Source: Gemmatimonadota bacterium
GTDB lineage: Bacteria > Gemmatimonadota > Gemmatimonadetes > Longimicrobiales > Gaopeijiaceae
Reading direction: 5' to 3'
Assembly: GCA_007127575.1 (NCBI GenBank)
Contig: SKZC01000226.1
Span: 1-5,567, forward strand
DNA length: 5,567 nucleotides
Each line of letters opens with the position of its first letter. The first letter of the stretch is position 1. The position numbers and the translations under genes are program-made. Shown piece after piece: positions 1 through 5,567 of this stretch. The notes under the pieces are model-generated. The model worked only from the letters and a program-made list of their open reading frames with translations, had not been told where the DNA came from and searched no databases.

Positions 1-40
1 GCTTCAATGAGGCCGCGCCCCGAAGGACGCGGAAAGAGAC
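1..40 (-). CRISPR. First (leader-side) CRISPR repeat of a type I-G array, cut by the window edge
   Basis: Only one repeat copy is visible, so this call rests on its form and place. Read on the minus strand it begins GTCTC and ends ATTGAAGC, a common 3' end of type I repeats that becomes the 5' handle of the crRNA. Positions 13-20 and 25-32 pair as an 8-bp GC-rich stem. In the minus-strand RNA the loop is UUCG closed by C-G, and the 18/27 pair is a G-U wobble; on the plus strand that pair would be a C-A mismatch. This fixes the transcription direction as minus, the same as the cas genes. It lies just past the leader and cas2, as expected. The leader-side boundary is uncertain: the repeat could be 36 to 40 bp. 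The spacers lie to the left of position 1. Confidence 0.85.
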
Positions 41-208
41 CCAGCCCCTACCCTCTGCGAACAAAGAGGTTCTGGGTCCGTTTTCGAACAGGGGGACTCC
101 CCGAACCAGAGGCCAACTCGCCGCCCTGCGAAGGGAAACACATAAACCGTTATTGTCAAACACCTTCGAACGCCCACGGGGAAACGCGCACGCCACCACC
201 TCTCGCTC
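41..208 (-). promoter_or_regulatory. CRISPR leader between cas2 and the first repeat
   Basis: This 168-bp gene-free stretch separates the cas2 stop from the first repeat and is where a leader with an array promoter and integration signals belongs. It holds the most AT-rich patch near the array, about 137-160. That patch includes a TTGACA hexamer on the minus strand (154-159) that matches a -35 box, but I see no convincing -10 box 16-18 bp downstream. The pentamer GTTCG (minus strand) occurs four times: 58-62, 85-89, 102-106 and 167-171. There is an 11-bp dyad at 92-102 and a 5-bp inverted repeat at 52-56/65-69 close to the repeat. No hairpin followed by a T-run is seen after cas2, so transcripts from the cas operon could read into the array. 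The leader role is inferred from position. Confidence 0.7.
92..102. repeat. 11-bp dyad symmetry in the leader
   Basis: The bases GGGGA and TCCCC flank a single central C, giving a perfect dyad. A one-base centre is too tight for an RNA hairpin, so a protein-binding site on DNA is more likely than a terminator. It sits about 52 bp from the presumed leader-repeat junction, between two of the four GTTCG copies. TCTGG at 71-75 and CCAGA at 106-110 form a wider but off-centre pair around it. No function is known to me for this site. Confidence 0.4.
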
Positions 209-505
209 TCAGATGATGAACGAGCGTACGGTGGGCTCATACTTCTTTCCCAGCACTTCCAGACTGTCCTCAAGAGGGCTAGAGGTGATCCCCAGATCAA
301 GGATCATGATCTGGTCGTGCGCCTGGTTGATGAGCTTCCGAAGCCGCCCTCGCAGCCGTACCAGTTCCTGTGGTGTGAGCTCGCAGAGGAAGACGCTGTA
401 CTGCGCCCAGTCTCCATAGCCGTGGAGGGTCTCAAAAACCTTCGTACGCTGCTTATCGTCTACGATGTCATACGCTACCAGGTACCTTCGACGGCCGTAG
501 CTCAC
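209..505 (-). CDS. cas2: CRISPR-associated endoribonuclease-like protein Cas2
   Basis: Cas2 is the small dimeric core of the Cas1-Cas2 integrase that inserts new spacers at the leader end of the array. The 98-residue product has the usual family length of about 90-100. It starts with the beta strand RRRYLVAYDI, carrying the conserved aspartate D13 after Tyr12, and later has the GYGDWAQYSVFLCEL stretch (29-43) typical of Cas2. The frame stays open up to 691, but that upstream part overlaps cas4-cas1 and has no Cas2 character. I chose the GTG at 503-505 because it forms a GTGA overlap with the cas4-cas1 stop. No Shine-Dalgarno site precedes it, so translation probably depends on re-initiation by ribosomes finishing cas4-cas1. 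It is the last gene before the leader. Family assignment is firm; the start is well supported but not proven. Confidence 0.95.
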   Translation of the reverse strand: MSYGRRRYLVAYDIVDDKQRTKVFETLHGYGDWAQYSVFLCELTPQELVRLRGRLRKLINQAHDQIMILDLGITSSPLEDSLEVLGKKYEPTVRSFII

Positions 506-2232
506 CGGGTGCGCATCGGAATGTAGGATGCGACATCCTCTCGCAGCCACCGGGAAAGAAGGCGGGCCTGAACCCGGACCACGCTCCGCCAAGAGCACCG
601 ATAGTCGAAGACCGGGTGAGTGACGAGTTGGTCCATCCGGGCCTCGTAAGCGCGGATGAACGCCTTCCGACCTTTCGGTCCCAACATGCATCCGGCCTTG
701 GAACGGGTAAAATTCCTTCGGTTGACCATCCCCGTGTTAACCGCAGTGAGTACGGCGCTGTCCACCACGAGGGGTCGAAATTCTTCCATGAGATCCAGAG
801 CGAGGGCCGGACGTCCGTGCCGGGGCCGGTGGAAGATGCCCCACCAGGGGTCGAGCCCTTCCGCCAACAAGGCCACGGTACATTCCTTTGCCAGGAGTGC
901 GTATCCGAAGGAAAGGAGTGCGTTGACCGGGTCCTTCGGAGGACGCCGGTTCCGTGCCCGAAAATCCCATGCGCTGTCGAAGTCCCGAGGCTTGAGTAAC
1001 CGGTCGAAAGAGCCGAAGTAGAGGCCGGCCAGGCCGCCCTCAAACCCCAGCAACTCTTCGATGGTCTCTGCGCCATCCACCTTCCTGAGGAGGGTCCCCA
1101 TACGGACGGCGGTGTCGCGGGGAGCAGGGCGGGCATTTCGGACGAGGAGGGTCCGCTGGTTGGCCCCCTTTGCCCGGACCACCTCCTTCGCGAACCGAAG
1201 CGCCTGCTCGGGATCGGCAGCGAACCGGTACTGTGCTTCCCGGTCGTATGCATTTCTCAGCCCCAACCCACGGGTGATCCCGTAGAACCAGTTGCCCCGG
1301 GACAGGTAGACGAGCGGCACCTCCGACTCGCATAGGAGATGGATGGCTTGCGGGGTGACGGACACGTTGCCCATGACCACCAGCTGGCTCACATCCTTCA
1401 GCCTGACCCGCCCTAGCTCCTCTCCCTGCTTTCGTACTCGGAGCACCGTGCCACGCTTTCCTACCTTCGCCCCCTGTTCCTGCACGTACAGGGGCATGGC
1501 AGGATCTCGGGGAGGGAAGAGGCGACGGGGGGGCTCGGCCGGAGGACTCTCCTCCTCCCTGGATCGACGCTCCTGGAGGACCAGGGTCTCATCCGGAAGG
1601 CAGATGCCGCTCAGAGAGCACCCATCGCACTTGGGGCTGTTCTCCAGAGGATCGGGAAAGTCGGTGGATCCTCGGGCTTGTTGCGCCTGTTCCAAGAGCT
1701 CCTTCGTCCTGCGTTCGAGCTCCGCGTCGAAAGGGATGTCAACCCGTGTCTTCGATCCGGCGAAATAGAGGACGCCGTGGTCGCACTCATATCCATGCTC
1801 TCGGAGGAGGAGCCCTTGAGCCATGAGCTGCACGCGCTCCGGTTCCCAGCTCCGCTCGGGGTTGTTGGGCACCCTTCCGCGCTTCGTCTCCACTGGGACG
1901 GCCTCATCCCCTGCAGTAGCGACCAGATCAAGTTTCGAAGAGAGTCCCAGCGTGACGGAGCTCAAGCTCACGGAACGGGAGATTTCGGGGCGTTCGTCTT
2001 CTCCGCCCTTCCCTGCCTCGTCCGGATCGCCCTCCTCGGGGTCGGGCAGAACGTGGTCCAACCGGTCCACCCGCCGGTGAACCTCCTTTCCCTCCTCGGT
2101 ATACACATTGTCTTCCCACCGCCCCTCGACGTGCATCAGGTGGAAGAGCCGCGGGCAATAGGCGTACTCGTTGAGCATGCGGACCGGGAGGGGGTCCACG
2201 CCGTCCTCAACGGTCGAAGTTTCGTCCTCCAC
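502..2232 (-). CDS. cas4-cas1: Cas4-Cas1 fusion protein (spacer selection, trimming and integration)
   Basis: This 576-residue protein joins a Cas4 nuclease to the Cas1 integrase, an arrangement characteristic of type I-G. Cas4 trims prespacers and sets PAM choice and orientation; Cas1 catalyses integration with Cas2. The Cas4 part (about 1-215) shows YCPR with C26, and C202, C205 and C211, the four likely 4Fe-4S ligands. It also has RecB-like nuclease residues H52, D102, E115 and K117, and a QLMAQ motif at 135-139. An acidic stretch at 64-82 looks like a surface insert. A proline- and charge-rich linker (about 219-245) leads to Cas1. Cas1 has its likely metal ligands E398 (GFEGG), H468 (GIFHRPRHG) and D480, with E483, in LALDLMEEFRP. 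No catalytic residue seems lost. The GTG start is backed by AGGAGG five bases upstream. It follows csb2 after 41 bp and overlaps cas2 by 4 bp. Confidence 0.97.
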   Translation of the reverse strand: MEDETSTVEDGVDPLPVRMLNEYAYCPRLFHLMHVEGRWEDNVYTEEGKEVHRRVDRLDHVLPDPEEGDPDEAGKGGEDERPEISRSVSLSSVTLGLSSKLDLVATAGDEAVPVETKRGRVPNNPERSWEPERVQLMAQGLLLREHGYECDHGVLYFAGSKTRVDIPFDAELERRTKELLEQAQQARGSTDFPDPLENSPKCDGCSLSGICLPDETLVLQERRSREEESPPAEPPRRLFPPRDPAMPLYVQEQGAKVGKRGTVLRVRKQGEELGRVRLKDVSQLVVMGNVSVTPQAIHLLCESEVPLVYLSRGNWFYGITRGLGLRNAYDREAQYRFAADPEQALRFAKEVVRAKGANQRTLLVRNARPAPRDTAVRMGTLLRKVDGAETIEELLGFEGGLAGLYFGSFDRLLKPRDFDSAWDFRARNRRPPKDPVNALLSFGYALLAKECTVALLAEGLDPWWGIFHRPRHGRPALALDLMEEFRPLVVDSAVLTAVNTGMVNRRNFTRSKAGCMLGPKGRKAFIRAYEARMDQLVTHPVFDYRCSWRSVVRVQARLLSRWLREDVASYIPMRTR

Positions 2233-2237
2233 GTTGC

Positions 2238-2243
2238 CCTCCT
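2238..2243 (-). promoter_or_regulatory. Strong ribosome binding site of cas4-cas1
   Basis: The minus strand reads AGGAGG, a perfect Shine-Dalgarno core, ending five bases before the GTG at 2232. It decides the start of cas4-cas1, which has no ATG near the beginning of the Cas4 domain. It also gives the adaptation genes their own translation entry, independent of csb2. Confidence 0.8.
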
Positions 2244-2253
2244 GACCGCACTC

Positions 2254-2271
2254 CGTCTCTCACCCGAGACG
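2254..2271 (-). repeat. Inverted repeat between csb2 and cas4-cas1
   Basis: CGTCTC and GAGACG are perfect 6-bp arms around a 6-base loop. In the minus-strand mRNA this hairpin starts two bases after the csb2 stop codon and ends ten bases before the cas4-cas1 ribosome binding site. No U-run follows it, so it is not a standard intrinsic terminator. It could protect the 3' end of a processed interference mRNA or tune expression of the adaptation genes; both roles are inference. Confidence 0.5.
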
Positions 2272-2273
2272 CA

Positions 2274-3806
2274 TCACGTACCTTCCAGGGACCGGAACGT
2301 CCCTAGTCCGAAGTGACAGCCGAAGCCGAGTGCCAACGGGCCGGGAATCGGCTCGGGGAAGGTGAGGCGCCAGAAGCTTCCCCGCGTATCCGGCTGTCGA
2401 AGGCCCGGGCGACTACGAAACCGATGGAAGTGTACCGGGCGGAGGTCCCGCCCCCTGGATCGGACGGTGGCCAGTGGTTCGGCCTTCGGGACCGGAAGCC
2501 CCCGCTTCCGGCACTCCCGCTCGATCTGCTCGGGAACCCCGAAGCCCTTCTTGCAAAACCAGGGGTGCAGGTACGGTGTGACCGACTTCCACGTCCTTGA
2601 TGGGCGAAGGAATGGATGCCAAGCGAAATCGGTTCGCTCCCCGTACCCTTCCAGCGCCACCCGCCACTCTGCTCCTTCGTCCCGCCAGATGCGACGGATG
2701 TCATCGAGAGCGGCCAACGCCGCCTCGCTCAGGCCCCCGTCGGCATGAATCAGAACGTGGTCCAGTCTACCGGTATCGTCTTCGTCCTCGGGAAGGTAGA
2801 ACGCGTGAGCATGGCGGTTTCCCTTGGGCATGTCGTGCCCCGACAGGACCGGAGGAACCTCACCGTCGGTCGGGGAATGATCATCCGCCTTCCGGATCGC
2901 AGCTAGACGAAGGAGTTCCCCGATCCGCACCGTGTCCTCCAGCCGAGGGAGCGGTCGGCCGGAAAGGACCAGGCGGGCGGTCGTGATGGATTTTCGAACC
3001 CGAGTGCGAACCGAAGCCCGTCCACCGGTGGGGACCAGCGCTCCCAGCGGCCTGTGGTAGGCTGTGAGCCGCATCCCCGGGGCTCGGCTCCACCCCTCCT
3101 TACGTACCTGCTCCGTATCCAGCCGAAGAGCATCCAGGAGTCGTTCGGGAAGTGTGGCCTTGAGCCTCCGCTGCCCCTTGTTCAACCGTCCTTCGTCCAA
3201 TCCGAGCTCGGCGATCTGCTCGTCGCGCCAGGCGCGATAGGAATCGGGAGGACTCGGCGTCGCAAGCCGGACCACCTCTCCCCCTTCCTCGGGAGGGCCC
3301 TCGGCAACCTCTTCCAGGGGGAGGACATCAGGCGGGTGATCCCATCCGTCCAGGAGCCGGGCCTCAACCCAGCTCTCCGCACGCCCCAGGTAGGTGAGCC
3401 GCTCCAGAAGTCGAGCCAGGAGGCTTTGTTCTGGGTCGGCAAGCTCAAGCGAAGGCCAAACCATCAAGAGTTCATCCGCCGGATCGATCCGAGCGAACGC
3501 ATCGAAGACCAGGACCTTCCGTTCCCCTCTCCCGGAACGCTCAGGCATGTAGTGTCGGGCATGGGTGTGAGTCGCTGCGGGAAGCCGATAGACGGGTGGA
3601 CGCTGGGCCAGGTGGTCCACAAGCCGGCCCAATGTGTCATCGGAGGCATCCGGCTCCGCCACCTTCCGGTGCCAGACCGCGACCAGTGCCCGAAGGAACC
3701 TCCACGCACAGGGAGGCCACTCCACCGCCGCCTCGTTCACATGGGCCTCCCACGGGGTAGCGTGATACCGCCCGGCGACGAACCGGAAGCCGACGGCCGT
3801 GCTCAT
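2274..3806 (-). CDS. csb2: Csb2, Cas5-Cas6 fusion subunit of type I-G Cascade (GSU0054 family)
   Basis: Csb2 combines a Cas5-like subunit, which caps the 5' handle of the crRNA, with a Cas6-like part that cuts the repeat hairpin. The 510-residue length fits the family. The N-terminus has the family signature GRYHATPWEAHVNE (12-25) followed by EWPPCAWRFLRAL (29-41). The C-terminal half carries RHAHAFYLPED (331-341), TWKSVTPYLHP (405-415) and a glycine-rich stretch GPLALGFGCHFGLGTF (489-504) that resembles the RNA-binding G-loop of Cas6/RAMP folds. Candidate catalytic histidines are H332, H334, H459, H461 and H498; I cannot say which is used. The frame is open to 4037, but the ATG at 3804-3806 begins the conserved N-terminus and lies 11 bp after the csb1 stop, with a weak GGGGA before it. 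The repeat hairpin at the window's left end would be its substrate. The Cas5/Cas6 split is family knowledge; the catalytic residue is inference. Confidence 0.93.
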   Translation of the reverse strand: MSTAVGFRFVAGRYHATPWEAHVNEAAVEWPPCAWRFLRALVAVWHRKVAEPDASDDTLGRLVDHLAQRPPVYRLPAATHTHARHYMPERSGRGERKVLVFDAFARIDPADELLMVWPSLELADPEQSLLARLLERLTYLGRAESWVEARLLDGWDHPPDVLPLEEVAEGPPEEGGEVVRLATPSPPDSYRAWRDEQIAELGLDEGRLNKGQRRLKATLPERLLDALRLDTEQVRKEGWSRAPGMRLTAYHRPLGALVPTGGRASVRTRVRKSITTARLVLSGRPLPRLEDTVRIGELLRLAAIRKADDHSPTDGEVPPVLSGHDMPKGNRHAHAFYLPEDEDDTGRLDHVLIHADGGLSEAALAALDDIRRIWRDEGAEWRVALEGYGERTDFAWHPFLRPSRTWKSVTPYLHPWFCKKGFGVPEQIERECRKRGLPVPKAEPLATVRSRGRDLRPVHFHRFRSRPGLRQPDTRGSFWRLTFPEPIPGPLALGFGCHFGLGTFRSLEGT

Positions 3807-3817
3807 CGTTCCCCGGC

Positions 3818-4777
3818 CTACTTTCGGTAGGTGACCGAGGTCACCGGCGGATCGTTGAAGAACCCCTGCTCCCTCACCTCGCTGATCAGGTCCGGGAGGA
3901 CCTTGGCAAGGACCTCTTCCGGCGGGACATCGAACCCATCGGGACGGGTGGCCCGAAGATGCACGACCTCCAAATCGCACGCGGTCCGCAACCGTAAGCC
4001 GGTGTTCAGAAACCTTCGAATCTTGAAGAGCGCCCACGTGGCCAGGAAGCGCTCGACCTCCTCGCCGAGCCCGAATCCCCGGATCTGGGATAAGTCCAGG
4101 TTGAAGTAGGCCGTAATGGTGGGAGCGACGTACTCGTCCCTAGCGAACGGAACGTTCCCGAATCCCTTGGAGGTGTCCCCGCCCGGATCCACTCGATCGT
4201 TCTTGACACCCCCGCTAGCCGCGACCCGGACGTCTTCGGCCTCGATGAAGCCGGAGAGCACCCGAGGAAGTCGGAGCCGCCCCCCGGCCAACGCCTTCTT
4301 CGCGAGAAAAACCCCGTGGAGGAGCGCATTGGTGTCCACCCGCAGAAGGGTCGCCGCCAGCTTTCGGATGTCCACCACCCCCTCTTCCATGTCCGCCAGC
4401 TCGGCCTTGAGCATGTCCAGAACGGTGGAGTCCTTGCTTTCCAGGATGTAGGGGGAGTTCAGCCGATGGGCCTCTAAGACGGAGTTCGTCAACATTTCCC
4501 CGTCTTCGTCCATCACCTTTACGAGAGGGAGCCCACGGAGCGGGGGAACCCAGTCGTCCGAGCCTTCGTCCCAGCAGACCGTCTCCAGCCGATTCGCCAC
4601 GCTCTGGGCGGATTCCACCAGGAGCATGGGGGTCCCGTCCGGTCCCTCGTAAACTGCGGCACCGAGATCGGGGAAGCCGGTGGGCTGGAAGCGGGAGCCT
4701 TGCAAGGGCTGGAGCTCCGCCTCCAAAAGAAGCCTGGGGATATTGGAAAGGGCGTCGTGATCGATGGCCACAGTCAT
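3818..4777 (-). CDS. csb1: Csb1, Cas7-type backbone subunit of type I-G Cascade (GSU0053 family)
   Basis: Csb1 is the Cas7 of type I-G: several copies line the crRNA and form the backbone of the target-binding complex. The 319-residue product has the family signature QGSRFQPTGFPDLGAA (26-41) and then LVESAQSVANRLE (53-65), both typical of Csb1. A basic, glycine-containing segment around 164-180 and the stretch SGGVKNDRVDP (188-198) may belong to the RNA-binding face. The ATG at 4775-4777 overlaps the csx17 stop as ATGA. However, the AGGAGG at 4779-4784 is only one base from this ATG and seven bases from the in-frame GTG at codon 3 (4769-4771), so the true start may be two codons later. It is followed by csb2 after 11 bp. 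No damage is visible. Assignment is firm; the start is slightly open. Confidence 0.95.
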   Translation of the reverse strand: MTVAIDHDALSNIPRLLLEAELQPLQGSRFQPTGFPDLGAAVYEGPDGTPMLLVESAQSVANRLETVCWDEGSDDWVPPLRGLPLVKVMDEDGEMLTNSVLEAHRLNSPYILESKDSTVLDMLKAELADMEEGVVDIRKLAATLLRVDTNALLHGVFLAKKALAGGRLRLPRVLSGFIEAEDVRVAASGGVKNDRVDPGGDTSKGFGNVPFARDEYVAPTITAYFNLDLSQIRGFGLGEEVERFLATWALFKIRRFLNTGLRLRTACDLEVVHLRATRPDGFDVPPEEVLAKVLPDLISEVREQGFFNDPPVTSVTYRK

Positions 4778-5567
4778 GCCTCCTGGCTTTGATGTTCTTG
4801 GAGTGAGGATGAGATGTCGTCGCGATCCGGGGTCGCGAACGCCCGCTCCAGGAGCCGGCCCAATGCTCCATCGGACAGCGGGACGGTGAGCACGGCGAGC
4901 AAGCGGGGCCCCGAAGCTCCCGGTGCACGAACGGAAGGGTAGAGCGGCGTCATGCCTCGTCCCCGCAGAAGGCGCGCCCCAAGCGAAAGAGCTGAATTCG
5001 TGCGGTCGGCCGAAAGAAGACGGGCCACTTCCGTCGGAAGCGGCAACCGCACATCCGGTCCAATCCGCCCGATCCGCCGCAGTTGCCGGTCGGTGGCGAA
5101 CAGCGGTTTGAGGAGGGCGTACGGGGCCGGGGCCGGGACGCCCGGACGGTGCGTACGTTGGATCGTGCCGGGAATGCGGGCCAGCGCCAGCCCGACCAGG
5201 AGCCGGGCGATGCGCTCCTCATCGACGGCGTTGGACAGCCACGTTGAAGACGCCGTCAACGAGGCGCCAAACCATCCTTCCAAGGGGCGGTCCGGAAGCT
5301 CGCCCCGGCTCGCCTCCAAGAGTCGACGCTCCACCACTCTCGAGAGGTTCCTCGCGAGAGTGCCGTGGCCCCAGACGACCCGGTGGGTTCCCTCAGGGTC
5401 CCAGCGGTGGACTCTCCGCCCTCCGATCCAACGCACCGACACGGGCGCCAAGTGTTCCAGCATGGGAAGGGTCACCCCCGCCCGACCGGACTCCTCGCGG
5501 CGGGCATGAAGCCCCGCCAACGCCGCGGCAATCTGGAACTCGGGGGATCCATCGTCCCCCGCCTCCA
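4774..5567 (-). CDS. csx17: Csx17 (Cas8-like large subunit of type I-G), C-terminal part
   Basis: Csx17, also called cas8u2, is the presumed large subunit of type I-G Cascade, thought to recognise the PAM and recruit Cas3. Only the last 263 residues are here; the frame has no stop up to the window edge, so the 5' part lies beyond 5567. A TTG at 5518-5520 is a possible start codon but not a credible start, because the stretch EFQIAAALAGL runs straight across it. Visible features are a basic region (VWGHGTLARNLSRVVERRLL, counted 64-83 from the first whole codon), the leucine-rich LLVGLALARIPG and the ALSLGARLLRGRGMTPLYP segment. These resemble the C-terminal part of this family as I recall it. 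I see no enzymatic motif. Its place just upstream of csb1, with an ATGA overlap, strongly supports the call. Sequence recognition alone is weaker than for its neighbours. Confidence 0.85.
   Translation of the reverse strand, partial: EAGDDGSPEFQIAAALAGLHARREESGRAGVTLPMLEHLAPVSVRWIGGRRVHRWDPEGTHRVVWGHGTLARNLSRVVERRLLEASRGELPDRPLEGWFGASLTASSTWLSNAVDEERIARLLVGLALARIPGTIQRTHRPGVPAPAPYALLKPLFATDRQLRRIGRIGPDVRLPLPTEVARLLSADRTNSALSLGARLLRGRGMTPLYPSVRAPGASGPRLLAVLTVPLSDGALGRLLERAFATPDRDDISSSLQEHQSQEA
4779..4784 (-). promoter_or_regulatory. Ribosome binding site of csb1, inside the csx17 end
   Basis: The minus strand reads AGGAGG within the last codons of csx17. One base separates it from the overlapping ATG and seven bases separate it from the GTG at 4769-4771. 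The second spacing is the usual one, which makes the choice of start ambiguous by two residues. Confidence 0.65.

Noticed and set aside
92..102. The leader dyad as a transcription terminator
   Set aside because: It has a one-base centre and no T-run after it on either strand, so it cannot form a normal terminator hairpin.
154..159. A TTGACA box as a firm array promoter
   Set aside because: The -35 match is perfect, but the region 16-18 bp downstream reads as C-rich without a -10 match, so I mention it only within the leader.
4..300. A 98-codon minus-strand frame covering the repeat and leader
   Set aside because: It runs through the CRISPR repeat and leader and overlaps the cas2 end in another frame; the composition looks like non-coding GC-rich sequence.
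506..691. An upstream extension of cas2
   Set aside because: The extra 62 codons lie wholly within cas4-cas1, lack Cas2 features and would make the protein far longer than the family.
1678..2316. A 212-codon open frame on the plus strand
   Set aside because: It runs antisense to cas4-cas1, which has clear domains and motifs throughout; long antisense frames are common in GC-rich DNA and this one has no recognisable motif.
3054..3830. A 258-codon open frame on the plus strand
   Set aside because: It is antisense to csb2, whose conserved motifs span the same bases; no ribosome binding site or family feature was seen.
3807..4037. An upstream extension of csb2
   Set aside because: It lies mostly inside csb1, and the family's N-terminal signature begins right after the ATG at 3804-3806.
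5518..5520. TTG as the start of a short separate gene
   Set aside because: The frame is open to the window edge and the sequence across the TTG reads as continuous Csx17-like protein.

Overview
This window is one end of a CRISPR-Cas locus of type I-G (formerly I-U). It comes from a GC-rich bacterium, judging by the high GC content, the use of GTG starts and Shine-Dalgarno sites. The species cannot be named from the window. All genes lie on the minus strand, so the locus reads from high to low coordinates: the 3' part of csx17 (large subunit, cas8-like), csb1 (cas7), csb2 (a cas5-cas6 fusion), a cas4-cas1 fusion, cas2, a leader of about 168 bp, and one CRISPR repeat at position 1. The array continues beyond the left edge of the window.

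The genes are tightly packed and look like one transcription unit. csx17 and csb1 share an ATGA overlap, csb1 and csb2 are 11 bp apart, and the cas4-cas1 fusion and cas2 share a GTGA overlap. The only longer gap is 41 bp between csb2 and cas4-cas1. That gap is the border between the interference genes (csx17, csb1, csb2) and the adaptation genes (cas4-cas1, cas2). It holds a perfect 6-bp inverted repeat followed by a strong AGGAGG ribosome binding site.

In function, Csx17, Csb1 and Csb2 would build the crRNA-guided Cascade complex. The Cas6-like half of Csb2 would process the precursor RNA, and Csb1 would form the backbone. Cas4-Cas1 with Cas2 would select, trim and integrate new spacers at the leader-repeat junction. 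The helicase-nuclease Cas3 is not in the window and would be expected upstream of csx17, past position 5567. The catalytic and cluster-binding residues expected for Cas4, Cas1 and Cas2 are visible, so the adaptation module looks intact.

The repeat is informative. Read on the minus strand it ends in ATTGAAGC and folds into an 8-bp stem capped by a C(UUCG)G tetraloop, with one G-U wobble. On the plus strand the wobble becomes a C-A mismatch. The array is therefore transcribed in the same direction as the cas genes. I see no unrelated cargo gene and no evidence of a wholly new system; the oddities are in the leader, the module border and the start sites.
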